Below are positions 33,735 through 42,469 of a stretch of 64,000 bases of DNA, piece after piece. Origin of the DNA: Gemmatimonadaceae bacterium (GTDB taxonomy: Bacteria > Gemmatimonadota > Gemmatimonadetes > Gemmatimonadales > Gemmatimonadaceae); the NCBI GenBank assembly GCA_035606695.1, contig DATNEW010000033.1, forward strand, positions 62,001 through 126,000, written 5' to 3'. Made by a program: the position numbers and the translations under genes. Position 1 is the first letter of the stretch. Each line of letters opens with the position of its first letter. The notes under the pieces were generated by a model. It was not told the DNA's origin, did not search any database, and was given only the letters and a program-made list of their open reading frames with translations.

Positions 33735-36476
33735 TTATTCGTTTCGGAGGGATCGAATCGGATCGACGCCAAGCGCATGCTTGGCCGGCAACACGGTCGC
33801 CAAAGCCGCGCTGACGATGATGGCCGCTGCCGCCGCTCCGAGACTCAACAGGTCAACAGGGGATGTGGCGTACAGCAGCGATTGAATTCCACGACCGACG
33901 CCGACAGCGGCCACCGCGCCGACGGCGAGACCGACTCCGACCGAACGGAACGCCTCAGCGACGACCAGGCGGATCACCTGCGAGGCGCGCGCGCCGAGTG
34001 CGATGCGAATCCCGATTTCGTGGGTCTGCGATCGCACGATGTACCCAACCATTCCGAACACGCCAACACTCGACAACAGCAGGGCAAGGACCGCGAAGCC
34101 TCCGACGAGCAGCATCAGAAAGCGCCGTGGCGAAAGCGATTCGGTGACGGCGCTCTGCAATGGCCGGACGCTCGCGATAGTGATCGCCGGGTCGGCGGCT
34201 TTGAGAGCCTTCATGACGGCGGGAATGAAACGCGATGCCGGAAGCGAGGATGATAGCACGAGCGAGCCTCCGATTCCCGGATTCTGCGCGAACGGGATGA
34301 ACACGGTAGGCGCCGGAGCCTTGTCGACCGACTCGCCGCGCGCATTCCGTACGATGCCGACGATCGTGCGGTAGGCGGCGAATGTCTGGTCGTCGAAGAG
34401 AAAGATCGTCTTGCCGAGAGGGTCCTGGCCGGGAAAGTACCGCGAGGCCATCGCTTGGTTGATGATCGCTACTCCCACCGGCCTGGGCACCGACGGATTC
34501 GTCAGCTCGTCCTGGGTGAAACGATCGGTGTCGTCGAACGAGCGACCGCGAACGACAGGGATGTTCAAAGTTTTGAAATAGCCGGGCGTCACCGCCTGGA
34601 ATGCCGCCTTCCATTGATCGGCGGCCGACGTCGGCGGTTTCCGTCCGTGAGCGCCGGGCGCATCGGTTCGCCACATGCCACCCGAGTGCGCATCACCAGT
34701 GAGTGGAAGCAGCGTAGTCACTCCGACGCCGGTGACTCCGGGAAGACGCGACACCTCGCTGACCAAGTGGTCATAGTACGCCACGCGAAGGAACCAAGGG
34801 CGCGCGCCGGGGAATCGGCCGACGGATACACGCAGCTGCGCGGTGTACACGTTCCGGCGGTCGAATCCGAGATCGGTGCCGCGCAGTCGCTCGAAGCTCC
34901 TCACCAATAGGGCCGCAGCGACCGTCAGCATCAACGCGAGCGCGACCTGGGCCGCGACGAGCGCGGCGCGATACGGGCGGCCGCCGCCGATCGCGGACGT
35001 GCGAGACCGCATCACGCTGTGCGCGTGATCCAGCCCGGCTCGGGCGAGCGGCGCAACTCCCACCAGAAGCGTCACGCCGGTGGTGGCGAGGAGCGCAAAC
35101 GCCAACGCCGAACCCGCGAACCGTACTTCACTCAAACGAGGCAGTTTCGACGGCGCGAACGCGACGAGCAAGTGCGTAGTGCCGTAGCCGGCGGCGATGC
35201 CGGCGAGGCCGCCGAGTGACGCGAGCAAGAGGCCGTCTGTTATTGAATGGCGCATCAATTTTCGGCGGTCGGCTCCGAGCGCGATTCGGACGGCGAGCTC
35301 GTGAGCCCGCGCCCTCGCCCGGGCCAACACGAGCGTCGTGACGTTCGCGCAGCCGATCAGCAATACACAGACTGCGAGCCCGAACAGCGCGAGGAGCATC
35401 GGACGATTATCGCCAAGTATCGCGCGATCGAGTGGCGCGGTTTGAAGCGACCATCCGGCATTGGAGGCCGGATACTCGGCCGCCAACTGCGCCTCGATCG
35501 CCGCCAGCTCCCGCTCGGCGCGTTCCACAGGCGCCGTGTTGCGCACGCGGGCAACCGAGCCGTAATAGCGAAATTGGCGCTCGACAGGCGACAACGAGTG
35601 AGCGTACGACATCGGCGTCCAGACGTCGGTCCCATTCGGGAATGCGAATCCGGGCGGCATGACGCCACGCACCCGATAACTCCACGCGTCGTCGACCTTC
35701 AACGTCCGGCCGACCACATCGGGTCGGCCGCCGAACGCACGCTGCCAGAGCTCGTAGCTGATGACGACGGAATTCTGAAGTTGGTTCTGACCGTCGAGAG
35801 CTGGCTCCGGCGGGAATCCGCTGCCAAGAATGGGATGCACCTCGAGAACGTCGAACAGCGACGGCGTCGCTCCGGCTTCGTGCACGGCCCAGTGATCATG
35901 GTCGTCCTCCACCGAGGCCACCGCGTCACGCTCGCCGTACAGCGCAATGTGATCGAGCGAGTGCGCTCGCGCGCGCAACGCCACGAACGTTCCCGGCGAC
36001 ACGGGCCCGTGCGTGACGCTCTGCGCTCGATTCTCTTCCCAAATTCGTATCAGTCGCTCGGGTTGCGCGTAGGGAAGTGGCGCGATCACGATCGCATGTA
36101 CCACGGCGAAGACGCCGGTGGCGCTACCCACGGTGAGCGCGAGCGTCGCGACGACCGCCGCGGTAAACGCCGGCGCGCGCCGCAACGTGCGCGCGGAATA
36201 TTTCAGATCTCGAATGGTATCGTCGATCCAGGCGAGCCGCTGCACGTCACGCAATGCTTCGGCGGTCTGATTGACGCCGCCAAACGCGAGCAGCGCCGCG
36301 CGTCGTGCCGCGTCCGGCGTGAGTCCGGCGCGCCGGTACTTCTCCGTCTCCATCTCGAGATGGAACGCAAGCTCGGCGTCCGCCTCCCGTTCAGTCGCCC
36401 GAGGGCGAAGCAGCGAACGCAGGCGGCGGCTCCAGGCCCGCGCGCGGTCCTTCAGTGTGGGCCGGGTTCGAGACAT
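33735..36476 (-). CDS. ADOP permease with N-terminal PadR-type prefix domain
   Basis: This 913-residue inner-membrane protein begins with the cytoplasmic helical prefix found in PadR-linked ADOPs (about 25-85: ADAELAFHLEMETEKYRRAG, then DAARRAALLAFGG). A duplicated MacB_PCD-FtsX permease follows, with TM1 at about 104-128. FtsX loop motifs include HELAVRIALGADRRKLMRH and HEIGIRIALGARASQVIRL. ADOP prefix domains are thought to be linked with the paired PadR regulator. The padR gene ends 1 nt before this ATG (TGAcATG). No ATPase is adjacent. Confidence 0.92.
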   Translation of the reverse strand: MSRTRPTLKDRARAWSRRLRSLLRPRATEREADAELAFHLEMETEKYRRAGLTPDAARRAALLAFGGVNQTAEALRDVQRLAWIDDTIRDLKYSARTLRRAPAFTAAVVATLALTVGSATGVFAVVHAIVIAPLPYAQPERLIRIWEENRAQSVTHGPVSPGTFVALRARAHSLDHIALYGERDAVASVEDDHDHWAVHEAGATPSLFDVLEVHPILGSGFPPEPALDGQNQLQNSVVISYELWQRAFGGRPDVVGRTLKVDDAWSYRVRGVMPPGFAFPNGTDVWTPMSYAHSLSPVERQFRYYGSVARVRNTAPVERAERELAAIEAQLAAEYPASNAGWSLQTAPLDRAILGDNRPMLLALFGLAVCVLLIGCANVTTLVLARARARAHELAVRIALGADRRKLMRHSITDGLLLASLGGLAGIAAGYGTTHLLVAFAPSKLPRLSEVRFAGSALAFALLATTGVTLLVGVAPLARAGLDHAHSVMRSRTSAIGGGRPYRAALVAAQVALALMLTVAAALLVRSFERLRGTDLGFDRRNVYTAQLRVSVGRFPGARPWFLRVAYYDHLVSEVSRLPGVTGVGVTTLLPLTGDAHSGGMWRTDAPGAHGRKPPTSAADQWKAAFQAVTPGYFKTLNIPVVRGRSFDDTDRFTQDELTNPSVPRPVGVAIINQAMASRYFPGQDPLGKTIFLFDDQTFAAYRTIVGIVRNARGESVDKAPAPTVFIPFAQNPGIGGSLVLSSSLPASRFIPAVMKALKAADPAITIASVRPLQSAVTESLSPRRFLMLLVGGFAVLALLLSSVGVFGMVGYIVRSQTHEIGIRIALGARASQVIRLVVAEAFRSVGVGLAVGAVAAVGVGRGIQSLLYATSPVDLLSLGAAAAAIIVSAALATVLPAKHALGVDPIRSLRNE

Positions 36477-36477
36477 G

Positions 36478-36810
36478 TCACCGCCCATCCAGAATCAGGT
36501 CGACCGCGTAGACGTACTGGCGCCAGCTCTTCGTTTCAGCGGTCAGCGCGCGGCGCCCCGATGCGGTCAGGGTGTAGAACCGCGCGGGACGATTGTCTTC
36601 CGTCGTTCTCCATTCGCTCTGGATCCAGCCCTGCTGTTCGAGTCTTCGGAGCGCGGGGTAGAGCGAGCCCTGGCCGATGCGAAGGAGATGCTCCGATTGC
36701 TGCTCGATGCGCTGGGCCAGCGCCCAGCCGTGCAGGGCGCCGAGGGCCAGTGATCGGAGGATCAGGAGATCGAGAGTTCCGCGCAGGAGGTCGGTCGACG
36801 AGCGGGCCAT
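36478..36810 (-). CDS. PadR-family transcriptional regulator
   Basis: This 110-residue protein is full length for the short PadR group: LLRGTLDLLILRSLALGALHGWALAQRIEQ, QGSLYPALRRLEQQGWI, and FYTLTASGRRALTAE. It has the winged helix and one C-terminal dimerisation helix. The group represses membrane transporter genes and releases on ligand binding. Two near-identical palindromes directly upstream (36817-36868) indicate autoregulation of this gene and the ADOP that follows it. The ligand is unknown. Confidence 0.95.
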   Translation of the reverse strand: MARSSTDLLRGTLDLLILRSLALGALHGWALAQRIEQQSEHLLRIGQGSLYPALRRLEQQGWIQSEWRTTEDNRPARFYTLTASGRRALTAETKSWRQYVYAVDLILDGR

Positions 36811-36816
36811 GTCGAG

Positions 36817-36868
36817 TATTGTCGGGTTCCGACAATAGTGCGGCGACTATTGTCGAAAGTCAACAATA
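36817..36868 (-). promoter_or_regulatory. double palindromic PadR operator
   Basis: TATTGTCGG-gtt-CCGACAATA (36817-36837, 9-bp perfect arms) and TATTGTCGA-aag-TCAACAATA (36848-36868, 8 of 9 matched). The centres are 31 bp apart, three helical turns, so two dimers would bind on the same face. The block sits 7 bp upstream of the padR start codon. Confidence 0.75.
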
Positions 36869-36873
36869 CGGGT

Positions 36874-37641
36874 TCATGCGCGTACGTCGCCACGCGCACC
36901 GGAACCGGACGAACGCGCGACGACGATCCGGTACCCGATGTCCAACGTCGTGCGCGCGAGGAGGTCGGCGTGTCGTTCAGCCCAGTCGCCGCTCTCGACG
37001 TCGCGGCGCAGTCTGATCAGACGTGGATCGTCGTCTGCAACATCATGAAAGGACGAAATCCCTGACCGTACAACGGCATCGAGATACGCCTCGGGGCGGC
37101 GCCAATACGCGCCGAGAAATCCGTCGGTGCAATCGGCGGGGATGAGCACGTCATGAACTTCGATCGGGCCCATCATCGCGGTCAGCTCGGCGAAGGTCGC
37201 GAAGCGCGGTAGATCGAGCGCCTGAAATTCCGGGAAGTACTCGCGAATGAGCCAGTAGTCGTTGCACGTCGGATCCCACGTCAGGAGGACGACGCGATCG
37301 CGCGCGACGCGCCGGCACTCGAGCAGGCCGCGACGCTGATCGGTCCAGTGGTGCAGCGTCAGAATTCCCAGCACCGCGTCGAACTGCCCGTCGCGAAACG
37401 GAAGATGCTCGGCCACGCCGCACACCGCCGCGGCGGCGTCCGACGGCCGCTGCGCGATCATCACACGCGACGGCTCGAGCGCGATCACCGCGCGGTCGGC
37501 CGGCTCATACGAGCCGGTGCCCGCGCCCACGTTGAGCACGGACGGTGAGCTTCCGAGGGCGGACGCGATCGCGGCCGCGATTCGCGGATCGCTGTGTCGC
37601 CGCGCCGAGTAGGCGCGTCCGAGAATGTCGTAAGTGGTCAT
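36874..37641 (-). CDS. class I SAM-dependent methyltransferase
   Basis: This 255-residue cytoplasmic protein has a methyltransferase-11-like core: VLNVGAGTGSYE (motif I, about 35-46), ALEPS (motif after strand 2), AEHLPFRDGQFDAVLGILTLHHW and the strand-4/5 region RDRVVLLTWDP. The C-terminal 100 residues form the substrate region. The substrate is unknown. It is followed by the PadR operator region and lies between two oppositely oriented PadR-ADOP pairs, but nothing ties it to either one. Confidence 0.88.
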   Translation of the reverse strand: MTTYDILGRAYSARRHSDPRIAAAIASALGSSPSVLNVGAGTGSYEPADRAVIALEPSRVMIAQRPSDAAAAVCGVAEHLPFRDGQFDAVLGILTLHHWTDQRRGLLECRRVARDRVVLLTWDPTCNDYWLIREYFPEFQALDLPRFATFAELTAMMGPIEVHDVLIPADCTDGFLGAYWRRPEAYLDAVVRSGISSFHDVADDDPRLIRLRRDVESGDWAERHADLLARTTLDIGYRIVVARSSGSGARGDVRA

Positions 37642-37762
37642 CCGCGATCCATGATGTCACGTGAAATTATTGCTCGATGGTCGCTCGCGCACCCCGCGGC
37701 GATTCGCACGGCGAAGGGCCGAACATGGGGCTTGCGCCGTGCAGGTTCGCACGGCAATAATA

Positions 37763-37775
37763 GTGACAATGTCAC
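37763..37775 (+). promoter_or_regulatory. palindrome upstream of the second padR gene
   Basis: GTGACA-a-TGTCAC, a perfect 6-bp inverted repeat, 15 bp before the padR ATG at 37791. It is a likely PadR autoregulatory site and differs in sequence from the operator at 36817-36868, so the two PadR proteins probably do not cross-regulate. Confidence 0.5.
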
Positions 37776-37790
37776 ACTTATGAGACGCTC

Positions 37791-38108
37791 ATGCTCGGCG
37801 AGTTCGAACAGGTGCTCCTGTTGGCGATCCTCCGGATCGGCGAAAACGCGTATGGCATTCCCATCCGCGACGAGATCCGCGACTGCACCGGACGCGACGT
37901 CACTCTTGGCGCCATCTACAAGACCCTCGGACGATTAGCCGAGAAGGGATTCGTCACCGCCACGACCGGAGCGCCGACGCCAGTGCGCGGCGGCCGGCGC
38001 ACTCGATGCTACTCGGTGACGGCCGCCGGCCGGCGCTCCATTCGTGAGAGCGTACGGGGGCTGAGGAAGCTCACCGCGGGCCTCGACCTCAGGTTCGACG
38101 CGCGATGA
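37791..38108 (+). CDS. PadR-family transcriptional regulator
   Basis: This 105-residue PadR protein has LGEFEQVLLLAILRIGENAYGIPI, LGAIYKTLGRLAEKGFV and TRCYSVTAAGRRSIRE. It is of the short type with winged helix and C-terminal helix. Its stop overlaps the start of the ADOP permease at 38105 (ATGA), a tight regulator-transporter pair. The small palindrome at 37763-37775 is the candidate operator. It differs substantially from the PadR at 36478. Confidence 0.94.
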   Translation: MLGEFEQVLLLAILRIGENAYGIPIRDEIRDCTGRDVTLGAIYKTLGRLAEKGFVTATTGAPTPVRGGRRTRCYSVTAAGRRSIRESVRGLRKLTAGLDLRFDAR

Positions 38109-40813
38109 CGAATCACGCCGCGCGTCGATGCGCACCCCGGCTAGCACTCTGGCTTCTCGGCACCTTGTTGCCCGAAGCCGAGCGTGAGCACGTCATCGGC
38201 GACCTGCTCGAGGATTTTCATGACGAGACGAGACACGCGGGGCACTTCGGTGCCCGGAGCGCGTTCTGGCGTCAAGCAATCGCCGCGGTCTGGACGCTTT
38301 CATTGCACCGCCAGCGCGCCGCCGGTTCACCCGCTCCCCATGGAGATCCATTGATGCGCCAACTCTGGACCGACGTGCGGCATGCGGCGCGGAGTCTTCG
38401 CTCCGCGCCGGGCTTCGCGATCCTCTGCGCCGTTACGCTGGGACTCGGGATCGGCTCTGCCGCGGCCATGTTTGGAATCGTCGATCGCATCCTGCTCCAT
38501 GGCCCCGATCATGTGATCGAGCCCGCGCGGGTCATGCGATTCTACGCCACCGTCAGACACCCGCCCAACGAGCTCGAGACCAATAGCACGACGAGTTACG
38601 CCGCGTACACGGGATTGCGCGACGGTGCGCATGCTTTCGCGAGCATCGGCGCATACCAATCGAGCTCCTGGGTCGTGGGAACAGGTGTGAACGCTCGCAG
38701 CCTGCCCGGCGTCGCCGCATCGGCGGATTTGTTCACCACGCTCGGGGTTCGGCCCTACCTTGGCCGGTTCTATTCCGCCGCCGAGGACGATCCGCGTGCG
38801 CCGCAGGACGTGACGGTGCTCGCGTACGAGTACTGGATCAGAGCGTTTGGCGGTGATCGCGACATTCTTGGACGCACGATCACGATTGCCTTCCGTCCAT
38901 TCACGGTGATCGGCGTTGCACCACCGGGATTCACCGGCGCCGAACGCTCGGAGGTCGACTACTGGATTCCGCTGTCGAGCGGTGCTCATCCCCGGCCTGA
39001 CTGGCCGACCACGTGGAACGCGCGCTGGGTGCAGATCGTTGCGCGCGTGCGTCCGGGAATCGATGCCGATCAAGCATCGTCGGACGCGACGACGGCGTTT
39101 CGGCGCGCGTACACGGGAACGGACACGAACTGGCGTGACGCGACGATCAGTGTGCGGCCCATCTCGTTCACGCCTGAAGGAACCGAGCCCGCGGTCGCAT
39201 CGCTTGCGCGGTGGTTGACAGGGGTGACGGTCGTCGTGCTCCTCATTGCCTGCGCGAACATCGGCAATCTGCTGCTTGCACGCGCGCTCCGGCGGCGCGG
39301 CGAGCTGGCGGTGCGCCTGGTGCTTGGCATGAGCCGACGGCGAATGATTCAGCTGCTGCTCGCCGATGGCATGCTCGTCGCGCTCCTCGGCGGCGCGGTG
39401 GGTGTCGTCGTCGCGAACGCCGCGGGGAACGGGATTCGCCGTTTCTTTCTCACCGATATGACGTGGACGACGTCGGCGGTCGATCCGCGCGTGCTCGCCG
39501 TGATCGTCGTTCTGACCGCAATCGTCTCGCTCGTCGTTTCCGTGACGCCGTTGCTTCAGTCGCGTCGCATCGATTTGTCGCAGGCGGTGAAGGGCGGCGC
39601 GCGCGACGGCGGCGGCCGACACGAGCGAGTACGCACCATGCTCCTGTTCGCGCAAACCGCGCTCACCGCCGTGCTTCTTATCGCCGCCGGCTTGTTTGTG
39701 AGAAGTCTCATGAACGTGCGGCGGATCGATCTCGGGATCGACACCGACAAGGTCGTGGCGGCATCGGTGTACTGGCCGGTGTCGCCGCCGGGCGACAGCG
39801 CCGCCAAAGCCGCGGCGGCGCAGCAGGCGCTCGCATGGAATCGGATTCGCGACAGCGTGGCTCATCGGTCGGATGTGACGGCCGCCAGTCTCGTCATCGG
39901 TTCGCCATTTCGCAGCGCGTTCACCGTGAATCTGAGCGTGCCGGGCCGGGACACGATCCCGGTCCTCGGCGGCGGCGGGCCGTATGTGACCGCGGTCGGC
40001 GATGACTACTTTCGAACCGTCGGCACGCGCCTGCTCAGCGGGCGAGTATTCTCTCCGCACGAGGGCGCGTCGCGCGTCCGCGCCGCGATCGTCAATGAAA
40101 CGATGGCGCGCACCCTCTGGCCGCACGAACGAGCGCTGGGCAAGTGTCTGCTCATCGGTGGACTCGAGCAGTGCGCGACGATCGTTGGCATCGTCGCGGA
40201 TGCCCATCGGTTCGGCATTCGCGAGGAGCCGGCGATGCAATACTACGTTCCGCTCGGCCAGGAGATCGGCATCTCCGGGACGACGTTGCTCGTCCGGCCA
40301 CGCGGGCCGGTTGGCGCGGCGATCGAGATGACGCGGCGCACGGTTGCGCGGCTTGCCCCGGCGGCGCGGTATGTCGACGTCGCCGCGCTGCAGGACCGCG
40401 TCGATCCGCAGATTCGCACGTGGCGCGTTGGCGCGGCGCTGTTCGGCGCGTTCGCGGCGCTGGCGATGATCGTCGCCGCCACCGGTTTGTATAGCGTGAT
40501 TGGTTATCTCGTTGCCCAGCGGATGCGCGAGTTCGGCGTGCGCATCGCGGTCGGCGCTACGGGAAGGAACATCATCACGTTGGTCGTCGGCTACGGTGTT
40601 CGGGTGGTGTTCATCGCATTATCCGCCGCGATTCTCGTCGCATGGGCGCTCGGCGGACGCATTGGCCCGCAGTTGTTCGACGAGTCGCCACACGACCCCG
40701 TTGTCTATGTGGCGGTGTCGGCGACGATGCTTGCCGTGGCGTTGATCGCGCTGATCATGCCCGCATGGCGCGCGGCACGAACCGATCCGGCGCTGGCGCT
40801 GCGGCAGGAATAG
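38105..40813 (+). CDS. ADOP permease with type-2 prefix domain
   Basis: This 902-residue inner-membrane protein opens with a different helical prefix (about 10-65: ALWLLGTLLPEAEREHVIGD, LLEDFHDE), the second PadR-linked prefix type. A duplicated MacB_PCD-FtsX permease follows, with TM1 near 105-127. FtsX loop motifs include GELAVRLVLGMSRRRMIQL and REFGVRIAVGATGRNI. It overlaps the padR stop, so translation is coupled. It has no ATPase neighbour. The opposite-strand 637-codon frame across it is a shadow. Confidence 0.92.
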   Translation: MTNHAARRCAPRLALWLLGTLLPEAEREHVIGDLLEDFHDETRHAGHFGARSAFWRQAIAAVWTLSLHRQRAAGSPAPHGDPLMRQLWTDVRHAARSLRSAPGFAILCAVTLGLGIGSAAAMFGIVDRILLHGPDHVIEPARVMRFYATVRHPPNELETNSTTSYAAYTGLRDGAHAFASIGAYQSSSWVVGTGVNARSLPGVAASADLFTTLGVRPYLGRFYSAAEDDPRAPQDVTVLAYEYWIRAFGGDRDILGRTITIAFRPFTVIGVAPPGFTGAERSEVDYWIPLSSGAHPRPDWPTTWNARWVQIVARVRPGIDADQASSDATTAFRRAYTGTDTNWRDATISVRPISFTPEGTEPAVASLARWLTGVTVVVLLIACANIGNLLLARALRRRGELAVRLVLGMSRRRMIQLLLADGMLVALLGGAVGVVVANAAGNGIRRFFLTDMTWTTSAVDPRVLAVIVVLTAIVSLVVSVTPLLQSRRIDLSQAVKGGARDGGGRHERVRTMLLFAQTALTAVLLIAAGLFVRSLMNVRRIDLGIDTDKVVAASVYWPVSPPGDSAAKAAAAQQALAWNRIRDSVAHRSDVTAASLVIGSPFRSAFTVNLSVPGRDTIPVLGGGGPYVTAVGDDYFRTVGTRLLSGRVFSPHEGASRVRAAIVNETMARTLWPHERALGKCLLIGGLEQCATIVGIVADAHRFGIREEPAMQYYVPLGQEIGISGTTLLVRPRGPVGAAIEMTRRTVARLAPAARYVDVAALQDRVDPQIRTWRVGAALFGAFAALAMIVAATGLYSVIGYLVAQRMREFGVRIAVGATGRNIITLVVGYGVRVVFIALSAAILVAWALGGRIGPQLFDESPHDPVVYVAVSATMLAVALIALIMPAWRAARTDPALALRQE

Positions 40814-40851
40814 TGCGCGAGCGCCGGCACGCGGCTCGTCTGCACGTGCCC

Positions 40852-42306
40852 TTATGCACGCGCAGGCGGAATATTGCGGTTGCGATGAAAGACGTTGTCG
40901 GGATCGTACATGCGTTTGATCGCGGCCAGGCGTTCGTAACTGTTGCCGTAGGCCGCACGCACCGCGGCGTTGGAACTCTCGCTGAGATAGTTGACGTACG
41001 TGCCTGTATCGGCGAACTGATGCAGCGCACTCCAGGTGCCATCGACCCATGTGAGCGCCCGGTCCGCGTCCTTTCCATCGCTCCAGCTCGCGCTGATGAA
41101 ATGGGTGGACTGACCCAGCTTTCGCTGAAATGGCGTCGCGCTCGCCGCGACGTCGCAAATGCGGCCATGCATGTAGTGGCCAAGGCCCAGTTGCCAGCCG
41201 GCTGGCGCCGAGGCGATGGAATTGGCGAACGCCGAAATCGCGCCGTCGGACAGCACGCTCAACGTGTCGCCGCGCCAGTAGGTGTTGCTGGTCCTGACCA
41301 TCGTCCGCTGCGGCATTCTCGCGAGGAATCGCGTCCATGGGGCTTCCTCGATCGTATCAGCAATCGGTGTAGCGAATGTGCGGAGCGGCTCGAGCGCGCG
41401 TAGTCCGGCGTCAGGCGGACCGTTCCAGCAAACCATCGCCCAGATTACGGGGTCGGGGTCGCTGAAGATCGACACTTCGACCGCGAGCGGATCAGGCGCC
41501 GCCTTCATATAATCGCGATAGAAGCGAAGGAAGGCGCCGATGTCGCTCTGCCGAAACGCGACCACGCCGCCCACGACAGTAGTGATCGGGTGTACGCGAT
41601 ATTCGAGCTGCGTCACGATACCGAAGTTTCCGCCGCCGCCTCGAATCGCCCAGAACAGATCGGGGTGCTCGTTCTCGCTCACGTGAAGCAACTCGCCGCC
41701 GGCGGTCGCGATGGTTGCCGATGCGAGGTTGTCGCACGCCGCGCCGTGCGTTCCCAGGAACCACCCAATGCCTCCTCCCAACGTAAGTCCCGCGACGCCG
41801 ACCGCGGGATTGCAGCCAAGTACGGGCGCGAGGTCCGGTGGAAGAGCCGCCTTGAATTCGCCTGAGACCACGCCAGGCTGTACTCGAGCCGTGCGTTGTC
41901 TCGAATCGACCTCGATGGCCTTCATTGACGAGAGATCGATGATCAAGCCGCCATTTACCGTCGAGGCGCCGAGAATGTCGTGGCCGCCGCCGCGAACGGC
42001 GAGCTCCAGCGAATGCTCGCGCGCGAACGCGACCGACTTGAGGACGTCGTCCGCGTCGGCGCAGCGAACGATTGCCGCCGGCCGGGCATCCGTACGCGGA
42101 TTGAAGCTCCACGTACGCCGCGCGCGCTCGTACGGCGCGTCTGCCGGAAGCAGCAGTGTTCCCCTGATCGACGCCCGCAAGGTCTCGAAATCCGATCCCG
42201 CTCGCGGAAAATCGCGAAACGCGGACCGACCCAGCAATGGTCGGCCGGCAAATGCCGCGGCCGCGATGGCGCTACGTGAAACAAACGACCGGCGGGAGAG
42301 TGTCAT
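40852..42306 (-). CDS. Tat-exported FAD-binding oxidoreductase (berberine bridge enzyme-like)
   Basis: This 484-residue protein has a Tat signal (SRRSFVS then AIAAAAFAG). A PP-type FAD-binding domain follows, with VRGGGHD containing H109, the expected covalent flavin ligand. The segment VLGCNPAVGVAGLTLGGG (163-179) has a Cys (C165) close to, but one residue off, the bicovalent position. The BBE C-terminal motif appears as NSYERLAAIKRMYDPDNVFHRNRNI. Family members oxidise sugars, alkaloids or polyphenols using O2 outside the cytoplasm. The frame extends upstream, but the start at 42306 matches the signal peptide. It lies downstream of the LytTR operon with a 163-nt gap. Confidence 0.9.
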   Translation of the reverse strand: MTLSRRSFVSRSAIAAAAFAGRPLLGRSAFRDFPRAGSDFETLRASIRGTLLLPADAPYERARRTWSFNPRTDARPAAIVRCADADDVLKSVAFAREHSLELAVRGGGHDILGASTVNGGLIIDLSSMKAIEVDSRQRTARVQPGVVSGEFKAALPPDLAPVLGCNPAVGVAGLTLGGGIGWFLGTHGAACDNLASATIATAGGELLHVSENEHPDLFWAIRGGGGNFGIVTQLEYRVHPITTVVGGVVAFRQSDIGAFLRFYRDYMKAAPDPLAVEVSIFSDPDPVIWAMVCWNGPPDAGLRALEPLRTFATPIADTIEEAPWTRFLARMPQRTMVRTSNTYWRGDTLSVLSDGAISAFANSIASAPAGWQLGLGHYMHGRICDVAASATPFQRKLGQSTHFISASWSDGKDADRALTWVDGTWSALHQFADTGTYVNYLSESSNAAVRAAYGNSYERLAAIKRMYDPDNVFHRNRNIPPARA

Positions 42307-42392
42307 GGAAATGCACGCAACGAACGTGAGGAGCGGAGGGAACCGCGAGGCGGATTGGCGATCTGCTGTCCGTGGCGAAGAAAACCGCCTAT

Positions 42393-42431
42393 GTGTTTCG
42401 ACCATTCCAATGTTCGAAAGGTTTGAAACAC
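42393..42431 (-). promoter_or_regulatory. inverted repeat between the LytTR regulator and the FAD oxidase
   Basis: GTGTTTC (42393-42399) and GAAACAC (42425-42431), flanked by ACC/GGT, form a perfect 7-bp inverted repeat around a 25-nt spacer, 87 bp upstream of the oxidase start. It could be a regulator site or a weak hairpin. Confidence 0.3.
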
Positions 42432-42469
42432 ACCGCGAGCCCGAAACGTTGCCGGGCCGTCGCTCTCGC

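Noticed and set aside
35247-37016. 589-codon open frame on the plus strand
   Set aside because: It is antisense to ADOP, PadR and methyltransferase genes, which are certain.
37770-37776. A further TGTCACA, possible ECF41 -35 box
   Set aside because: No GGTC or CGTC follows at 16 bp, and the bases are part of the GTGACA-a-TGTCAC palindrome ahead of padR.
38327-40240. 637-codon open frame on the minus strand
   Set aside because: It lies fully antisense to the ADOP permease at 38105-40813, has a low-complexity R/H/D-rich translation and no recognisable fold. It is a GC-rich shadow frame.
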